From Ampelocalamus luodianensis (lineage: Eukaryota > Streptophyta > Magnoliopsida > Poales > Poaceae), in assembly GCA_036346255.1 (NCBI GenBank), contig CM070629.1:51768916-51832915 (forward strand): 64,000 nt of DNA, given 5' to 3'. Both the position numbers and the translations under genes were made by a program. Positions 22,939 through 34,458 of this stretch are shown here, in pieces. The notes beneath the pieces were generated by a model. The model saw only the letters and a program-made list of their open reading frames with translations. It did no database searches and was not told the origin of the DNA. Each line of letters begins with the position of its first letter. Position 1 is the first letter of the stretch.

Positions 22939-25008
22939 ATGGCGTCCCTTACGATCTTCGCCGCCGTCATCGGCGTCGCGAATGCGTCTGGATCTCGAGG
23001 AAAGTGAGTGCGTCTGCGAGATGGTAGAGGAATATCAAAAATTCCTCAGGGCCTAATGACCGAATCACGAGGTCAATGCCAATGGGATCTGTGAGTCCCC
23101 AAAGCGGCGAGTCGGACCATCTGCGGTATACTTGGAAGAGCGGGTCCCCATCACCACACCGAGTGGGACACCGTGCCGGATGATCGAGACACGAGTGTGG
23201 GGCGAGTTTTAAAATCGTTCACTTTCCCGCCCGCGAACCGAGCGCGCGTGGAGCGGCGGCGTTGCTCTCGATGGGAAAGCGTGGAGGACCTTCAAGGCGT
23301 GCTTGTCACGCACGTGAACACGGGTGAACGCCCTTCACGGCATATAAATTCTTGTCGCGGGATATATGGGGCGCCTTTGTGCAAATGAAGACGGCGGCTG
23401 AATTTCTTGAGAAAGTGCGGCGCACAAGGCTCTCGGACACTGAACACTCACCCCCAAACTTCGGCACCGGCCTGGTGCAGGGTAAACCGCACAATGGGCA
23501 GCGGAGGACAAGAACGAAACAAGGCCATTTGGTGAGATCACAGACAAGCACGCTCTCTCCTGGTTAAGAGCGAGGGCATCAGTCACGTCTTCGGGAGAAA
23601 TATCTTTCACAAACCCGGCAGACCGGGATGTGGCCAACCGTGTGGTAAATATGTCTCCGAACTACCTAGTTTTTAATAAGTCCATAACTTCATAATGTCT
23701 ATAATAACGTGATGACCTCTTGCAGCAAGAATTGAGTTCCGCATGTTCCGAAGGCTCCTTCCAAGCAGATAGGGAGAAGGATATACTATCTACGACCCTG
23801 GGAAACAAGGAGCACCCGGGTCGCACGCGAGGCAAAGGGGTTAACGTATCTTGGAGGGATGGATTCCCAGACAACTACTTCACGTATAGGAGCAGGAAGA
23901 GATCCAAGGCCGAGTACGACACAGTGTTGGAACATGTTCTTACTACAAAATTTGAAGGAATAGAACGGGTGCTTACTGCAAAATTTGAATAAAAGATAGC
24001 AAGATTGCAGGACCAAGTGAATCAACTCCTACTCCTCAACTAGTCGCAAGCCGCCCCCGTTGTTTTGGGAGCCAGTCCTCCTCAACATCGAGAAGCGTCG
24101 CGTCCACGCAAAATTATGAACATGATGACGTCCAATTACCTATCGACGACATCAAGGTAATGTACATCTCTGGAATGCTCAAAAGATAGACCTATAGGAC
24201 GCCTTAGCTAATTGTGTATGGTTTTGTAGGAGCCAACGCACTACACGCTCCAAGTGAAGATGGTTGGGATGTCTATTGAGGCTGGGCGGAGGGTGGCGTA
24301 TCCATGCAAGGAAGGGATAGTGCAGCACGGTGCCCAGGTGGCGCAGGGTTACGCCAGGGTCCAGGTGGACATGGTACATGACAATTTTAGGGCCGTCCCG
24401 CTGGAGATTCGCCCGAATGACGACATCAGAACACTAGGGGATGCCGTGTACAGTTTTATCCAGTGGCCCAAGAAGGACATCGCCTTGGACCCTGCAGTGC
24501 CGCCTCAACCTTTGATGACTCCACCCCAACCATCTCAACACGATCATGCCTCTCCAATAGGACCCTTCATGACTACACCTCAACCTTCGCTTCAGAAGCC
24601 CGCCTCATCGGTTCCCGTGGAGAAGAAACTGAACGAACAAAAAAAGCGTGCCACCGTATCGGTTCCCGAGTCGTCTCACACGAAGACGCGTAGCGGGCAA
24701 GTCGTTCAGGACAAATCGAAATCGAAGAACATTAAGGCACTTCCGCCTCCTAACCCTATGAAATACTCTTTCAGAAGTCCGTTGGCGACCACCACAGTAT
24801 TAGCCTACGCTGGATTAGGTTGTCAGAGTTTGCATACCTGGTACTTGCACAAGACCAAAGAGAAAGGGTGCGTTGATGGAATCACCGTTAGATATACGGA
24901 GGAGTATTTCCTCCACGAGTCGGCCCCCTTCGTCGTGGGCTTCGACGACTTATTCGACCTATTCAACCTCAAAGCCCTCGATGCCTCACTTCTACAATGC
25001 TGGACACT
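22939..25008 (+). pseudogene. CACTA second gene, N-terminal part: TNPA/plant-transposase-like region plus DUF8039-like region
   Basis: The first plausible start is ATGGCGTCCC at 22939. The early part (22939-23660) is badly frame-broken but shows RDIWGAFVQMKTAAEFLEKV (23355), then words recalling QWAAEDKNEAGPFGEITDKH across frames, the pattern of the plant Ptta/En-Spm transposase family that binds subterminal repeats. An intron acceptor near 23724 (TTGCAG) leads to QELSSACSEGSFQADREKD and FPDNYFTYRSRKRSKAEYD. A coiled-coil-like tail with repeated TAKFE units ends in stops near 23990. A later exon from about 24231 to 25008 is open for about 250 codons: GRRVAYPCKEGIVQHG and DNFRAVPLEIRPNDDIRTLG and VYSFIQWPKKDI, which I recognise as DUF8039-like. 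A proline-rich and basic linker follows, then FLHESAPFVVGFDDLFDLFN. The exon ends at a GTAAGTG donor (25009) that leads in phase into the protease exons. Confidence 0.75.
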
Positions 25009-25079
25009 GTAAGTGTGTACAATCAAGTTCTACATTCACGTAATACTGATTAATATAATAACTCATTGCTTATGTATAG

Positions 25080-25998
25080 ATATATGATTAAAATTGCCCG
25101 GCGATTCAAAGAACCGGTGGGTTTCCTCAACCCACACATGGTCTTTGAGCAAACCATCTTGGCAGACGCACCCTACGTCGAGAAATACATAACGACAGGA
25201 TTGCTTGCTCAAAGCGACAAGGACTACATAATGGTGCCCTACAACGAGTAAGTGCTTCACTACTTGCTATACAAATTTCATTTGTACTTTATATGTGATC
25301 TGAACTTAGGTTTAATGACTATAGTGACATACATGAGTAGGCACCACTGGATCCTTTTAGTCATTATACCAAAGAGGAACCAGGTACTATACCTTAATTC
25401 CCTAGTCAAAAAAAGCCACGACTTCACCCTTGTGCAAGGAGTACTCGACAGGTGTGCTCATTTCCTGCATACATAACTCTATTGTAGTCTTCCTTCGTTT
25501 GAAATGGCCGAGGTTAACTTTTTGGAAACATGTAGGTCGTTCATCTCCTATATTGCCGAAGGAGGGCTATACAAGGGAACGAACACCACACTTAATCACA
25601 GGACGTGATTTCCGGTACGTGCTACAACACAATAATCCTATATCATACTTCGTAATAATGCGTCTCGAACTGACTATACCTATATATGTAATTCTATTTT
25701 TGCAGTGTCGCCAGCAAAAAGTAGAAGAATGTGCATTCTACGTTTGCCATCATATGCAGAAAATCATGAGTGCTAAGTTGAAGGATCCCGATGTTGGTCA
25801 ATCTCGCAATAATTATTTCCTAATTATAAATTTAAATATATATGCTTACTACTTTACTCTTGCTAGCTATAGGGTTTGAATATAGATTTAGATTCACTCG
25901 TTCAGAGAGAGATCTCGGATGTTCGAGAGAGGCTCTGCACCTTCATCATGACGGATATCATTGACGCCGACGGAGAGTTTCACTACTCAACACATTGA
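25080..25998 (+). pseudogene. CACTA second gene, C-terminal part: Ulp1-like (C48) cysteine protease domain
   Basis: Phase-consistent exons can be read at 25080-25247, 25341-25451, 25536-25614, 25706-~25791 and ~25894-25998. They give YMIKIARRFKEPVGFLNPH, then EHHWILLVIIPKRNQVLYLN (His at 25342-25347), SFISYIAEGGLYKGTN, CRQQKVEECAFYVCHH (Gln before, and Cys at 25730-25732), then RERLCTFIMTDIIDADGEF and the stop at 25996-25998. The H...Q...C spacing is that of Ulp1-type SUMO proteases, which cleave SUMO or related ubiquitin-like conjugates. Where the family usually has the catalytic Asp there is Asn (LYLNSL, 25396-25398), and TGA interrupts the frame at 25606-25608. It is therefore likely inactive as written. 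Ulp1-like domains are known passengers or parts of grass CACTA genes. Confidence 0.75.
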
Positions 25999-26248
25999 GC
26001 GACCTTGAAACAATTGATTCATTAGTTGTAATTCACTTTGAATAGTTGTAATTCAATTGTAACTCTAGCAACAATATTTGATACATATTTGTTTCTAATT
26101 GATTTTGAGTTATAAATAATCACTTTGAGTTGTCAACAATTGATTCATCTGTGATGTATCTATTTTCTGCCTGCTTGTTTTCAGAGTGCATGGCTAGCAA
26201 TTCCTGAGGCTAGCCGAAAATCAAAAAAAATATAGTTAGGCAGAAAGA

Positions 26249-26815
26249 ACTATCACAGACGGTTTGATTGTTAAACCGTCTGTGATATCCACATATCACA
26301 GACGGTTCATAATTAGCACCGTCTGTGATATGTGAGATATCACAGACGGTTTGGTTGTTAAACCGTCTGTGGTATCCATATATCACAGACGGTTCATAAT
26401 TAGCACCGTCTGTGATATATGAGATATCACAGACGGTTTGATTCTTAAATCGTCTGTGATATCCACATATCACAGACGGTTCATAATTAGCACCGTCTGT
26501 GATATGTGAGACATCACAGATGGTTCATGCTTCGGAACGTGCTGTGATATCTCACATATCACGAGCGGTGCTAATTATGAACCGTTTGTGATATGTGAGA
26601 TATCACAGACGGTTGGTAACTAGAACCGTCTATGTTGTGACATATCACAGATGGTTGGTAACTAAAACCATCTATGATATGTGGATATCACAGACGGTTG
26701 TTAAGTAGAACCGTCTGTGTTGTGACTTATCACATACGTTTTTTTAACCGTCTGTGATAACGCGATTATCGCAGACGTGCAAAAACACAGACGGTTGGTT
26801 CCGAACCGTTTGTGA
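26249..26815. repeat. CACTA right subterminal repeat array
   Basis: Long run of ATCACAGACGGTT / AACCGTCTGTGATAT hairpin pairs with spacers such as GTTCATAATTAGCACC, some repeated as a ~94 bp higher-order unit between 26255 and 26510. Occasional variant CACGAGCGG copies occur (about 26562). The ~250 bases before it (25999-26248) are AT-rich 3' flank without a gene. Confidence 0.9.
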
Positions 26816-26818
26816 TGA

Positions 26819-26834
26819 CGTTTCTGTAGTAGTG
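26819..26834 (-). repeat. CACTA right terminal inverted repeat
   Basis: It ends in CTGTAGTAGTG, the inverse of the left CACTACTACA, and is followed by TTT. Confidence 0.92.
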
Positions 26835-27399
26835 TTTGTTTCTGCTGCAGGTGCTCCCTTGAAGTTGTATGCCCTGGGTGGCAATCTTGTACAAACCTTG
26901 ACTATAAGGTCTTTTGCTAATAAATATATGTGTTATTTTGTCTGCTTCATCCTTGTGTCTGTTGTATGGATTTGATTTGCACCAATTGTTGAGTTTGTGC
27001 GAGCTAGCCAATCTGACCCTAGGACTAGCTCATGGTGCACAGAGGCTGGGACCCTCGGGTGGTCTTGGAGGACCACCGGGTGGACCTTGGAGTCCTCCTG
27101 GGGAGGTCTTGGAGACCTCCTGGTGGTCCTGGGAGACCTCCTCGGGTGGTCTTGGAGGACCTCCTAGACCTCAGGTGGTCCGGTCGGACCTCCTGGGAGT
27201 TCTCTCTGGGAGCTCCTGAGACAGGTCCTCACATGTTTATTTGATTGTGTATAGTAAATAATGGTGAATTTCTCCTAACATAAGCACTGGGTTGTTATTA
27301 CTTTAGGTAATGTGAAACATGCAAGACTTGCTTGTGTTTTTTGGTGACAGTCTCGCACGGGACAGACCGGGTGGGTTGGACGTGTCAAGATGCCTAATC
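26835..27399 (+). mobile_element. Remnant LTR-type retrotransposon sequence, right part
   Basis: Continuation of the sequence split by the CACTA. At 27041-27215 it has GC-rich repetitive words (GGTCTTGGAGGACC, GGTCCTGGGAGACC) like those at 1225-1385. No gene is seen; the ORFs there are low-complexity. It is cut at 27400 by the next solo LTR. Confidence 0.4.
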
Positions 27400-30300
27400 T
27401 GTCACAGCCCCAACTATTAAAATGGATTATAATGCATCTCACTAACATGCATTATCAAATTCAAATCATTTCATAATATATTGTACTTGGAAAATCTCAT
27501 TTCATATAAACATACACTTCAAATTTCGGTTTTCTTTTAGCATCGGTAATAAAAAGTTGTGATCATCATCTGGAATCAATTTATTTAAATACTACATTAA
27601 TTCTCATGAATAAATATAATTTTTCCAAAATTTTTGGGACTAGTTTGAACCTAATTAAAATTCAAACAACATTCATAGACATACAACATGTTTGAATTTA
27701 AATGTCACAAATTTTAATATGAACAGTGGGGTTTCATAATTTTTATGGGAACTATATCATCCCAGGAACCCCCACAAATTATTTCATGATTTTATGAAAT
27801 TTATTTATATTTTTAAGCCTTGGTCAAAGTGGAGTAACTATTCTAATTCTCAGTCAAAACACTAAACCAAATCAGCCGGTACTGTTCCTCGGACTTGAGT
27901 CCGACTCGGCGAGGTGGCTCAGCCCAACCGCCTAATTGTACCGTCGCATGCAGCCGTCCGATCCTCGTTCGACGGATCAGATCTCGTCGCCCTTGAGTAG
28001 CCCCAACACTCTCTTTAGATCTCAGCCGTTCAAAACAGATCTGACGATGCACTTTTGATCCCATAAGCCACGCGCTCTGTGAGACTGCCTTAGCGGTCCC
28101 GGTTGTCAGTTCCATCCCCTTCCTTGGGCAGGTGCGCGCTCAGGCGCTGCTAGCCACGCGGCCACGCCATTCTGTTCGAGCCGTTGGCGCTCCGTCACGG
28201 CGTGAATCCACCGCCTCTCCCGACCATTCCGGAGACGCTCCACTTCACGCCACCTCCAATGTCGTCATCGCCCGAGCTTATTACCTCTCGAAGCCTTTGT
28301 TTTTCCCTCACTTCCCCTCTGGCCGCCGAGGAGAGGGAAGCTCACTTGAGCTCTGTTCTTCGGTAAGGTCCTCGAGACCAAGTCCTTTTTCTTCTATCTT
28401 TCATGCGGTATCCATTTTCGCTCACTTAAGCTCTTGTCGTCGTTTGTAGATCCGAGGGCACCAGCTTGTTCTCACCGGCTCTGGAGCGCTCCCGCGGCTA
28501 ACCTTTGTCGCCATCTTCATCTCCTGTAAGAATCTCTTCTTTTCTTGCGCGTCACCTCATGTTCTAGATTATAAGTAGTAAAACCCCTCACCTTTTGGCA
28601 CTAACGGCTTACCAGGATTGTCGGAAATTGAAGTTGTACCTTTTACGCCGACTTTGCCCTTCGTCTCCATCTCCGTGGGTGAGCCATTTCTCTATTCACG
28701 CCTTTGTTAGCATCTTATGTGCCTAAGTGACCTATTCCGACCACCCACTGTTGATTTCTTTGCTCAGGTTGCCGTGTCATCGTGGGGCTTTTGTTGCCGC
28801 TTCTCGGTCACACGTCGCCGGCGAGCTCCAGTACTTCTCCGGTCCTCTTCCCGACTCAGGTGGTTTCCTCTTGCCCCCTAGGAGCTTAGGCATGCGCTCG
28901 TTTGCTTGATGCACTATCGAATCCCGGCGTGCACTTTTGCCGTAAAGCTTAGCTCCGCCCATCTCCGGCTAGCCGCCGTTTCAGCCCACTTCAGTCGTCG
29001 CCGCCACCACCGTAAGGTGCGCAGGGCTATTGCGGCTTCATTCTGAGCCTTGGTTGGCACCCTCGTGCACGAAACCACCGGCGAGCCGCCAGGCAAGCTC
29101 GGGCGGCGCCGCTGTTGTCGGTGTCGTCCGGCAAAACCCTGTAGCGCGGCAATTAGAGTAAATGACGTGGTTAGTGTTAAGGTTTAAAAGTAATCTATCA
29201 CTGACTTGTGGACCCCAGTGACGTTTAAGTGGATGCGTAGTTTGTAGAGTACGTTTTCGCAAAAAGAAAAACGTATCACTAGCATGCTTAAGATAGCTTT
29301 ACGTTTAGGAGTTTGAAAAACGTATTCCTCGGAATGCGCTTTCAGCTTATCGCGGCTGACCGAGTCAACCTTGACTCCGGGGCCCGCCCGTCAGCGTCTA
29401 CGGCTAGCGCGGCGCTCGGTAAGAAAAGTATTAGCCGCTTAAGAAATTCTGAGAATGAATTATTGATACACTGAAAAATATGAATAACTTCTAAAATACA
29501 TAATTAATTGATTTTAACTCCAAATCACATGAAACCACTTCTGGAAATTTTCACTTTTAGTAAACTTTATATTAAAATTAGTTTCAAACCTGTCTCTGTA
29601 GCAGAGAGCTTTATTTGGAGATTTATCCATCAAAACCATTATTTGTACAGTATAAAAAGGACTGATAACTTCAAAAATGCATAAGTAATTGTTGGAAACT
29701 CCAAAAACAGTGAGACCACTTTTGATAATTTTCATTTTCAGTGAACTTAATTCTAAAAATGGTCTCCATATTACCTCTGTCACGGAAACTATTTTTGGGA
29801 GAATATAATCTTTAACTCCATTATTTTTATACTATAAAAGGCTGATAACTTTGAAAATCAATAACTAAATCATAAGAACTCCAAATGGGACAAACTCAAC
29901 TATTCTGAACTTGTATTAATATTACCTATTTACCTATGTAATCCTTTACCCCACCACTGTTCTACAAATTTTGTGGATAATTAAATTACATAACTTAGGG
30001 TTAATGAAACTGAAATTCAAAATAGCATAACTTCCAATTCATAACTCCAAATGGAATAATTCTTTTACCTAAATCCATCTACAATCATGACCTAACTACT
30101 GTAGAAAAATCATGCATTTTTGAGCATTTTGGTTTTTGAGTTATTTTCTCGGTATTTATTTGATGTTATAATTATATAGATCCCGAGCATATTGATATCG
30201 ACACTTACGCTACTGAGAGTGAGCAGCTACTGTACCAGCAAGGTAAGCATCATTTGAACTTTCTTTTGCATCATATTTGATCCCAGTTTTGGTTAAGTTA

Positions 30301-32068
30301 GTGCAATGATAATTGCTTGCATGCTATTTTGATTATGTAAATATTCTTGTGATGTGTAGTTTAGTTATGTCCTATGCTTGAGGTTAATCTTGAATTATGC
30401 CAGTAGCTACATGCTTAAGATAGGATGTAATGATTATTGAATATGGGTTGCTTAGTCATGCAAGTCTAGATACGGTAGTTTGATTGCCGGGGCTAACCCG
30501 ACAATTATGGGATACACACAACCTTCTTTATATACTTTGGTTCAGATCTTCGTATCGCTTTATGAGTTAAACTTTGTCATTTTTAAATGAGCTTTTGGTC
30601 GGACAAGTGTTGGTTAGTGATGGTGCGTTGTGCGAGCATTGGGTAAGTGGAAGGACTTATGCGGACAATTGAGGACCGAACTTTGGTAACGTCGTTGATT
30701 CAAGTACACTCGTCTTGCCACACGTGGTATATGGGTGCTGTATGGTTAAGTAGGGGAGGGTTTTATTGTGTTAAGTCCTTGGTGGTGTAAGGGGCATAGC
30801 GTAGTGAAATCTTATGTTCCTTAGGAGTAGATGTAATCCTTTATAGTGTGCAAGGAGCACCAATTTTACTTGTTTTGATTGCATCGGTATGTCCAATATA
30901 ACTTGTGAGCCCCTAGCAAGTGCTATCGGATGCTTGTACTAGGCAAGGAACCATCTCACAAGGGGACTTAGCTCAATAGGGTTTTCTTCTTGAAAATGAT
31001 CGTATCTTGATTTACCGTAGGCATACCATAGGAAGTGTGCTATTTGAGAGGCCTCGGAGGCTTACGGGCTAATCAAGTCGTGTGGGTAAGTAGTACACCC
31101 TGCAGGTATCAATCTATTCGAATAGCCGTGTCACGGTTATGGACAACCGCTTGAGTTCGGGAGTTACTATTGTTAGACTTTTAATTAAAGCGTGGTTGAA
31201 CTTGGTATTCGTCATGAGCGGGATGTTCATGTGTTTAGTATATCAAAGTGGGCTGCCACTTTGGTCTTTGTATGATTCAATTGTTTATTCTTGAAATGCT
31301 TTACTACATGCTTTACTTCTACTTCAAATCTGATTTTAAAATGGGCACATGAAAACTAGTATGTGTAGGATGTTAATTGTTGTGTCTCTTTCAAAACTAA
31401 ACCAATATGAGCCATCCTTTGAATGACCCTTATGCATAACTATTTTTATTTGTGTAAGACTTGCGAGTACACTTGTACTCGGCCGGATGTTCTTTGGCAT
31501 TTTCGGTGAGGAAGATTATGAGTCGGACGATCTTGTTAGTGTTGACTTGGGTAACACTAACGAGTAGTGTGCTATCATTTAACCCCGATCGGTTGTCGAT
31601 GGGTGATGGGCATACCACTACTGGTCTTTTGCTTTATTTATTTGCTTCATTTGCTACTTGATCTTTTACTTTGAATTTGGCGGTCGGCCGTATGTAATAA
31701 GTCGTAGACTTTGACTATTATGCGGTATGTCTTTTGATCTCTGTTGTATGCGTTGTATGGATGTAATCAACGTTGGATGAGGGTATGAGTATATTGGTCG
31801 TTGATCTTGGGAGCCAATATAAGTCATACTCGTTGTTGATGAATTCCCATTTAACTCACTAAGTGTAGTGCTTCGAATCGAAAGAGAATCAACAATCATG
31901 TAGCGCTCGCAAAGGAGCAGCGCGTATGATCGTTGAGGCTCTAGTATTCGGCTAAGCCTCTTACTTGGATAGAGTTAAATTGGAATTCATTTACCGGAGA
32001 CCCGTGATTATGTCCTTAAGATCTTGTCTAATCTCGGTCTTATGGAGATAATTACCGGGGTCCCCACA
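27400..32068 (+). mobile_element. Solo LTR of a gypsy-type retrotransposon, 4.67 kb, plus orientation
   Basis: Starts TGTCACAGCCCCAAC and ends CCGGGGTCCCCACA, with TAATC duplicated on both sides (27395-27399 and 32069-32073). The ends resemble the gypsy LTR in element orientation (TGTAACAGCCC ... GGTCCTCACA), and an internal landmark (TACACC, CTGCAGGT, CTATTCGAATAG, near 31090-31125) is shared, so it is a related family. No retroviral-type domains are present, so this is an LTR left after LTR-LTR recombination. A GC-rich zone with weak ORFs (27880-29110) precedes an AT-rich zone. Confidence 0.88.
29474..30110. repeat. Tandem ~180 bp repeat inside the solo LTR, about 3-4 degenerate units
   Basis: Words of the type GATAACTT...AAAAT-CATAA and AACTCCAAA recur near 29482, 29663 and 29841, with a weaker fourth copy near 30024. 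Each unit also carries ATTATTTGTACAGTATAAAA-like and CTGTCTCTGTAG-like words. Confidence 0.7.
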
Positions 32069-32073
32069 TAATC

Positions 32074-32648
32074 AGTGTCTACTTAACAACATGTCGTAAT
32101 CCTTAAGAGTTTGCACTAATAAATTTAAAATTCAGAAAACCCAAAAACTTGCATTCCAAATAGAAAGCATGAAATCGGGCACATGACATCATGCGCTTTT
32201 CTTGTATGCTTGATTTTCTATGTATTATCGCACGTACAAAAAATGCATTATCACATGAAATCATGCACTGTATTATCACATTAACCATAAATCCAGGAGG
32301 ATGCGGCACAGGGGGCATAGGGGACATGGGCAAACAGTTCTATTTAAGCCAAAAACTCAAAATCTAGCCCCCTTCGGAGAGGGGACAACTGATTAGTTAC
32401 GAAAATTATGATAACTTAATTACAACTAATTAATTATGAATAAATTAATTACAATAGGGGGCATTCGGGCCAAGGGCGTGCGGATGAGGGAAGTTCGAAG
32501 GGAGCTAGATTTACTATTTCGTGCGCAAACAGTGCTATTCAAGCCAAAAACTCCAAATTTAGCCCCTCCGATGAGGAGACGACTAATGAATTATGACTAA
32601 TTAATTAATTATGACATGACATGGACGTACGGGCCAGACACTCGGACT
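32074..32648. repeat. Gene-free spacer with a ~196 bp direct duplication
   Basis: The words CAAACAGT-CTATT-AAGCC, AAAAACTC and TAGCCCC occur at about 32331-32372 and again at about 32526-32566, each followed by GAGGGGACAACT / GAGGAGACGACT and AATTAATTA-rich sequence. No coding frame is convincing. Confidence 0.6.
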
Positions 32649-32880
32649 TGTTAAGCGGGCCCACGCCAAGAGTCATGGCCCAAGGTGGGCTCCTCATCCC
32701 AAACCCTAGCAGGATCTGTAGCCTATAAATAGGGGGGTACTAGTCATTGTAAAAGTCTGATCGATTGATGAAGGAATAAAGAGAAGCAAGAAGCCCCCTA
32801 TATCTCTGTGTTCATCTATTATTTTGTTCTTATGTTCTTGCACTGTTCTAAGCGATTCTACGCTTATCTATGAGGTAATC
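32649..32880 (+). repeat. Copia B 5' LTR, truncated
   Basis: From TGTTAAGCGGGCCC to GAGGTAATC. It shares with the 3' LTR the segment GGATCTGTAGCCTATAAAT, the promoter-like TATAAAT word (about 32724), CTAGTCATTGTAAAAG, GAGAAGCAAGAAG and CTACGCTT-TCTA. Compared with the 3' copy, about 30 bases are missing at the end, where the gypsy fragment begins. Confidence 0.75.
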
Positions 32881-33245
32881 TGTGAGACCCAGGTATTTAG
32901 CTTGTAATGCTTAGTCTTCTATTGACTCTAGCATCAACCAAGAAGGGAGGTTTAGGCTCGAGTTCGACTCAAACCCAAACAGGGCTTTGACTTAGGGTTT
33001 GAAATAAGCTGAAAACGTGGAAGAATTTTTGAGGTACAAAATTAACTCTAAAAATTCTAAAATTTTACAGGAGCTTGCTGACTCTAGGATTGACTTTGTA
33101 TAAAATTTCTAGAGGCTTTTATGCAAGGCACATTTCCCTAGAAATCCTTTAAGTTTCTGAGTTAGGATTTGACCAAAGTCAAACTGGTTTGACTGACCTC
33201 CTAAAATATTCAAACAATTTCTAAAAAATCTTGTATAATAGGCTT
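32881..33245 (-). mobile_element. Gypsy-type LTR fragment, truncated
   Basis: Begins TGTGAGACCCAGGTATTTAG with TTGTAATGCTTAG, resembling the LTR edge at 4677 (TGTGAGGACCCCAG ... TTGTAATGCTTAA). The following text (AAAATTTTACAGGAGC, TTTGACCAAAGTC) is LTR-like, but no TGTTACA end or target duplication is found before copia coding sequence resumes. Confidence 0.65.
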
Positions 33246-34458
33246 AGGAAGGGCCACAATTATACTCTCAATGGGAACTACTTTGGTCATTGAAGAAGAC
33301 TTGTTGTACCCAGAATCGACTAGAACTCTAAAGGATATCTGCGCTAACAGTTTTTATGTAAAGACTGAAGAAGATTATGGTAAGGAATATCTGCTCATTA
33401 CAAAGCATGAAGAAAGTGAAAAAGGGTATTAGAATGACTTCTTTCATATAAAACTGGGCTATACTACACTAATATTAAGGCACCTGCAGCCTATACTGTT
33501 ATGAAAACCGTATTTAGAAGCTTTGAACTTTTCTATCTCTGATATGATGATTATGCTGCTTAGGTCTTAGAATAATGAGAAATATAATTAACAATTCACA
33601 TGGATATAACATCAATGTAAAGAATTTCTCAAATCAGAAAGATTTTGTGTGCCCCGCATGTGCCACCGAAAAATTAATTACTAGACCTTCTACTTTGAAA
33701 GTAAAGGATAAAGTCCCTACATTCCTAGACCGTCTCCAAGGAGCCTTTTGCAGACCTATATAGCCCCTGTCAGGGTCATTTAGGTATTTTATGGTGCTCA
33801 TCGATGCTTCCTCGGAATGGTTGCACGTATATTTATTGTCTACAAGAAACCACGCTTTTACAAAGCTAATCTCGCAGATAATTAGAATTGAAAATAATTT
33901 CCCTGATCATCATGTGAAGTCCACCAGAATGGACAACATCGGATAATTTACTTCGAAAGAATTTTATGGTTATTGCAGGGCAATCGGAATTAAAGTTGAG
34001 CACCCTGTACCACATGTCCACACTCAGAATGGACTAGCAGAGGCATTAATTAAAAGAATTAAATTAATTGCCCGGCCACTTTTTGCATAATTATAATTTA
34101 CCAACTACATGTTGGGGACACGCAGTCCTATATGCAGTAACTCTCATCAATTTTAGACCGTCGACATATAACATCCATTCACCTAAGCAACTAGTGCAAG
34201 GGTCAGCACCAAAAATTTCTCATCTTCGCAGACATGTTTGCAAGGTTTATGCACCTATACCACCACCGCAGCAAACTGCAATGGCCCTCTCCAAAAGTCT
34301 AGGATATACGTTGGTTATGAGACAGCATCCATAATTAGGTGTTTGGACCCTATGACTGGATATTTTGCATACCACCCGCTTCTTTCATAGCATATGGGGA
34401 GGAAATCAACCCCTTAATGAAAAATGTCAAGAAATAACAAATAACGTGGTAAGCCACG

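Larger units (their letters stand above)
1753..26834 (+). mobile_element. CACTA (En/Spm-type) DNA transposon, 25.1 kb, carrying a captured F-box gene and a nested gypsy element
   Basis: The left end reads CACTACTACAAAAC and the right end is its inverted counterpart (reverse complement CACTACTACAGAAAC). The 3 bp next to each end are TTT (1750-1752 and 26835-26837), matching the 3 bp target duplication of CACTA elements. Both ends carry arrays of the subterminal motif ATCACAGACGGTTC. The interior has the two expected gene groups on the plus strand: a Tnp2-type transposase (17838-21008) and a TNPA-like gene fused to DUF8039-like and Ulp1-like regions (22939-25998). A 12.9 kb gypsy insertion accounts for about half the length; without it the element is about 12.2 kb. 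Both transposase genes are broken as written, so it is probably non-autonomous, although part of the damage may be assembly error. Confidence 0.93.

Noticed and set aside
26249..26815. Regular repeats resembling a CRISPR array
   Set aside because: Palindromic motifs with very short, repeated spacers at a CACTA end in a plant genome; no cas genes and no unique spacers.
32876..32880. TAATC next to the gypsy LTR fragment, the same five bases as the target duplication of the solo LTR at 27400
   Set aside because: TAATC belongs to the copia B LTR itself (TGATC in its 3' copy), and the two LTR edges are of different families, so it is coincidence.
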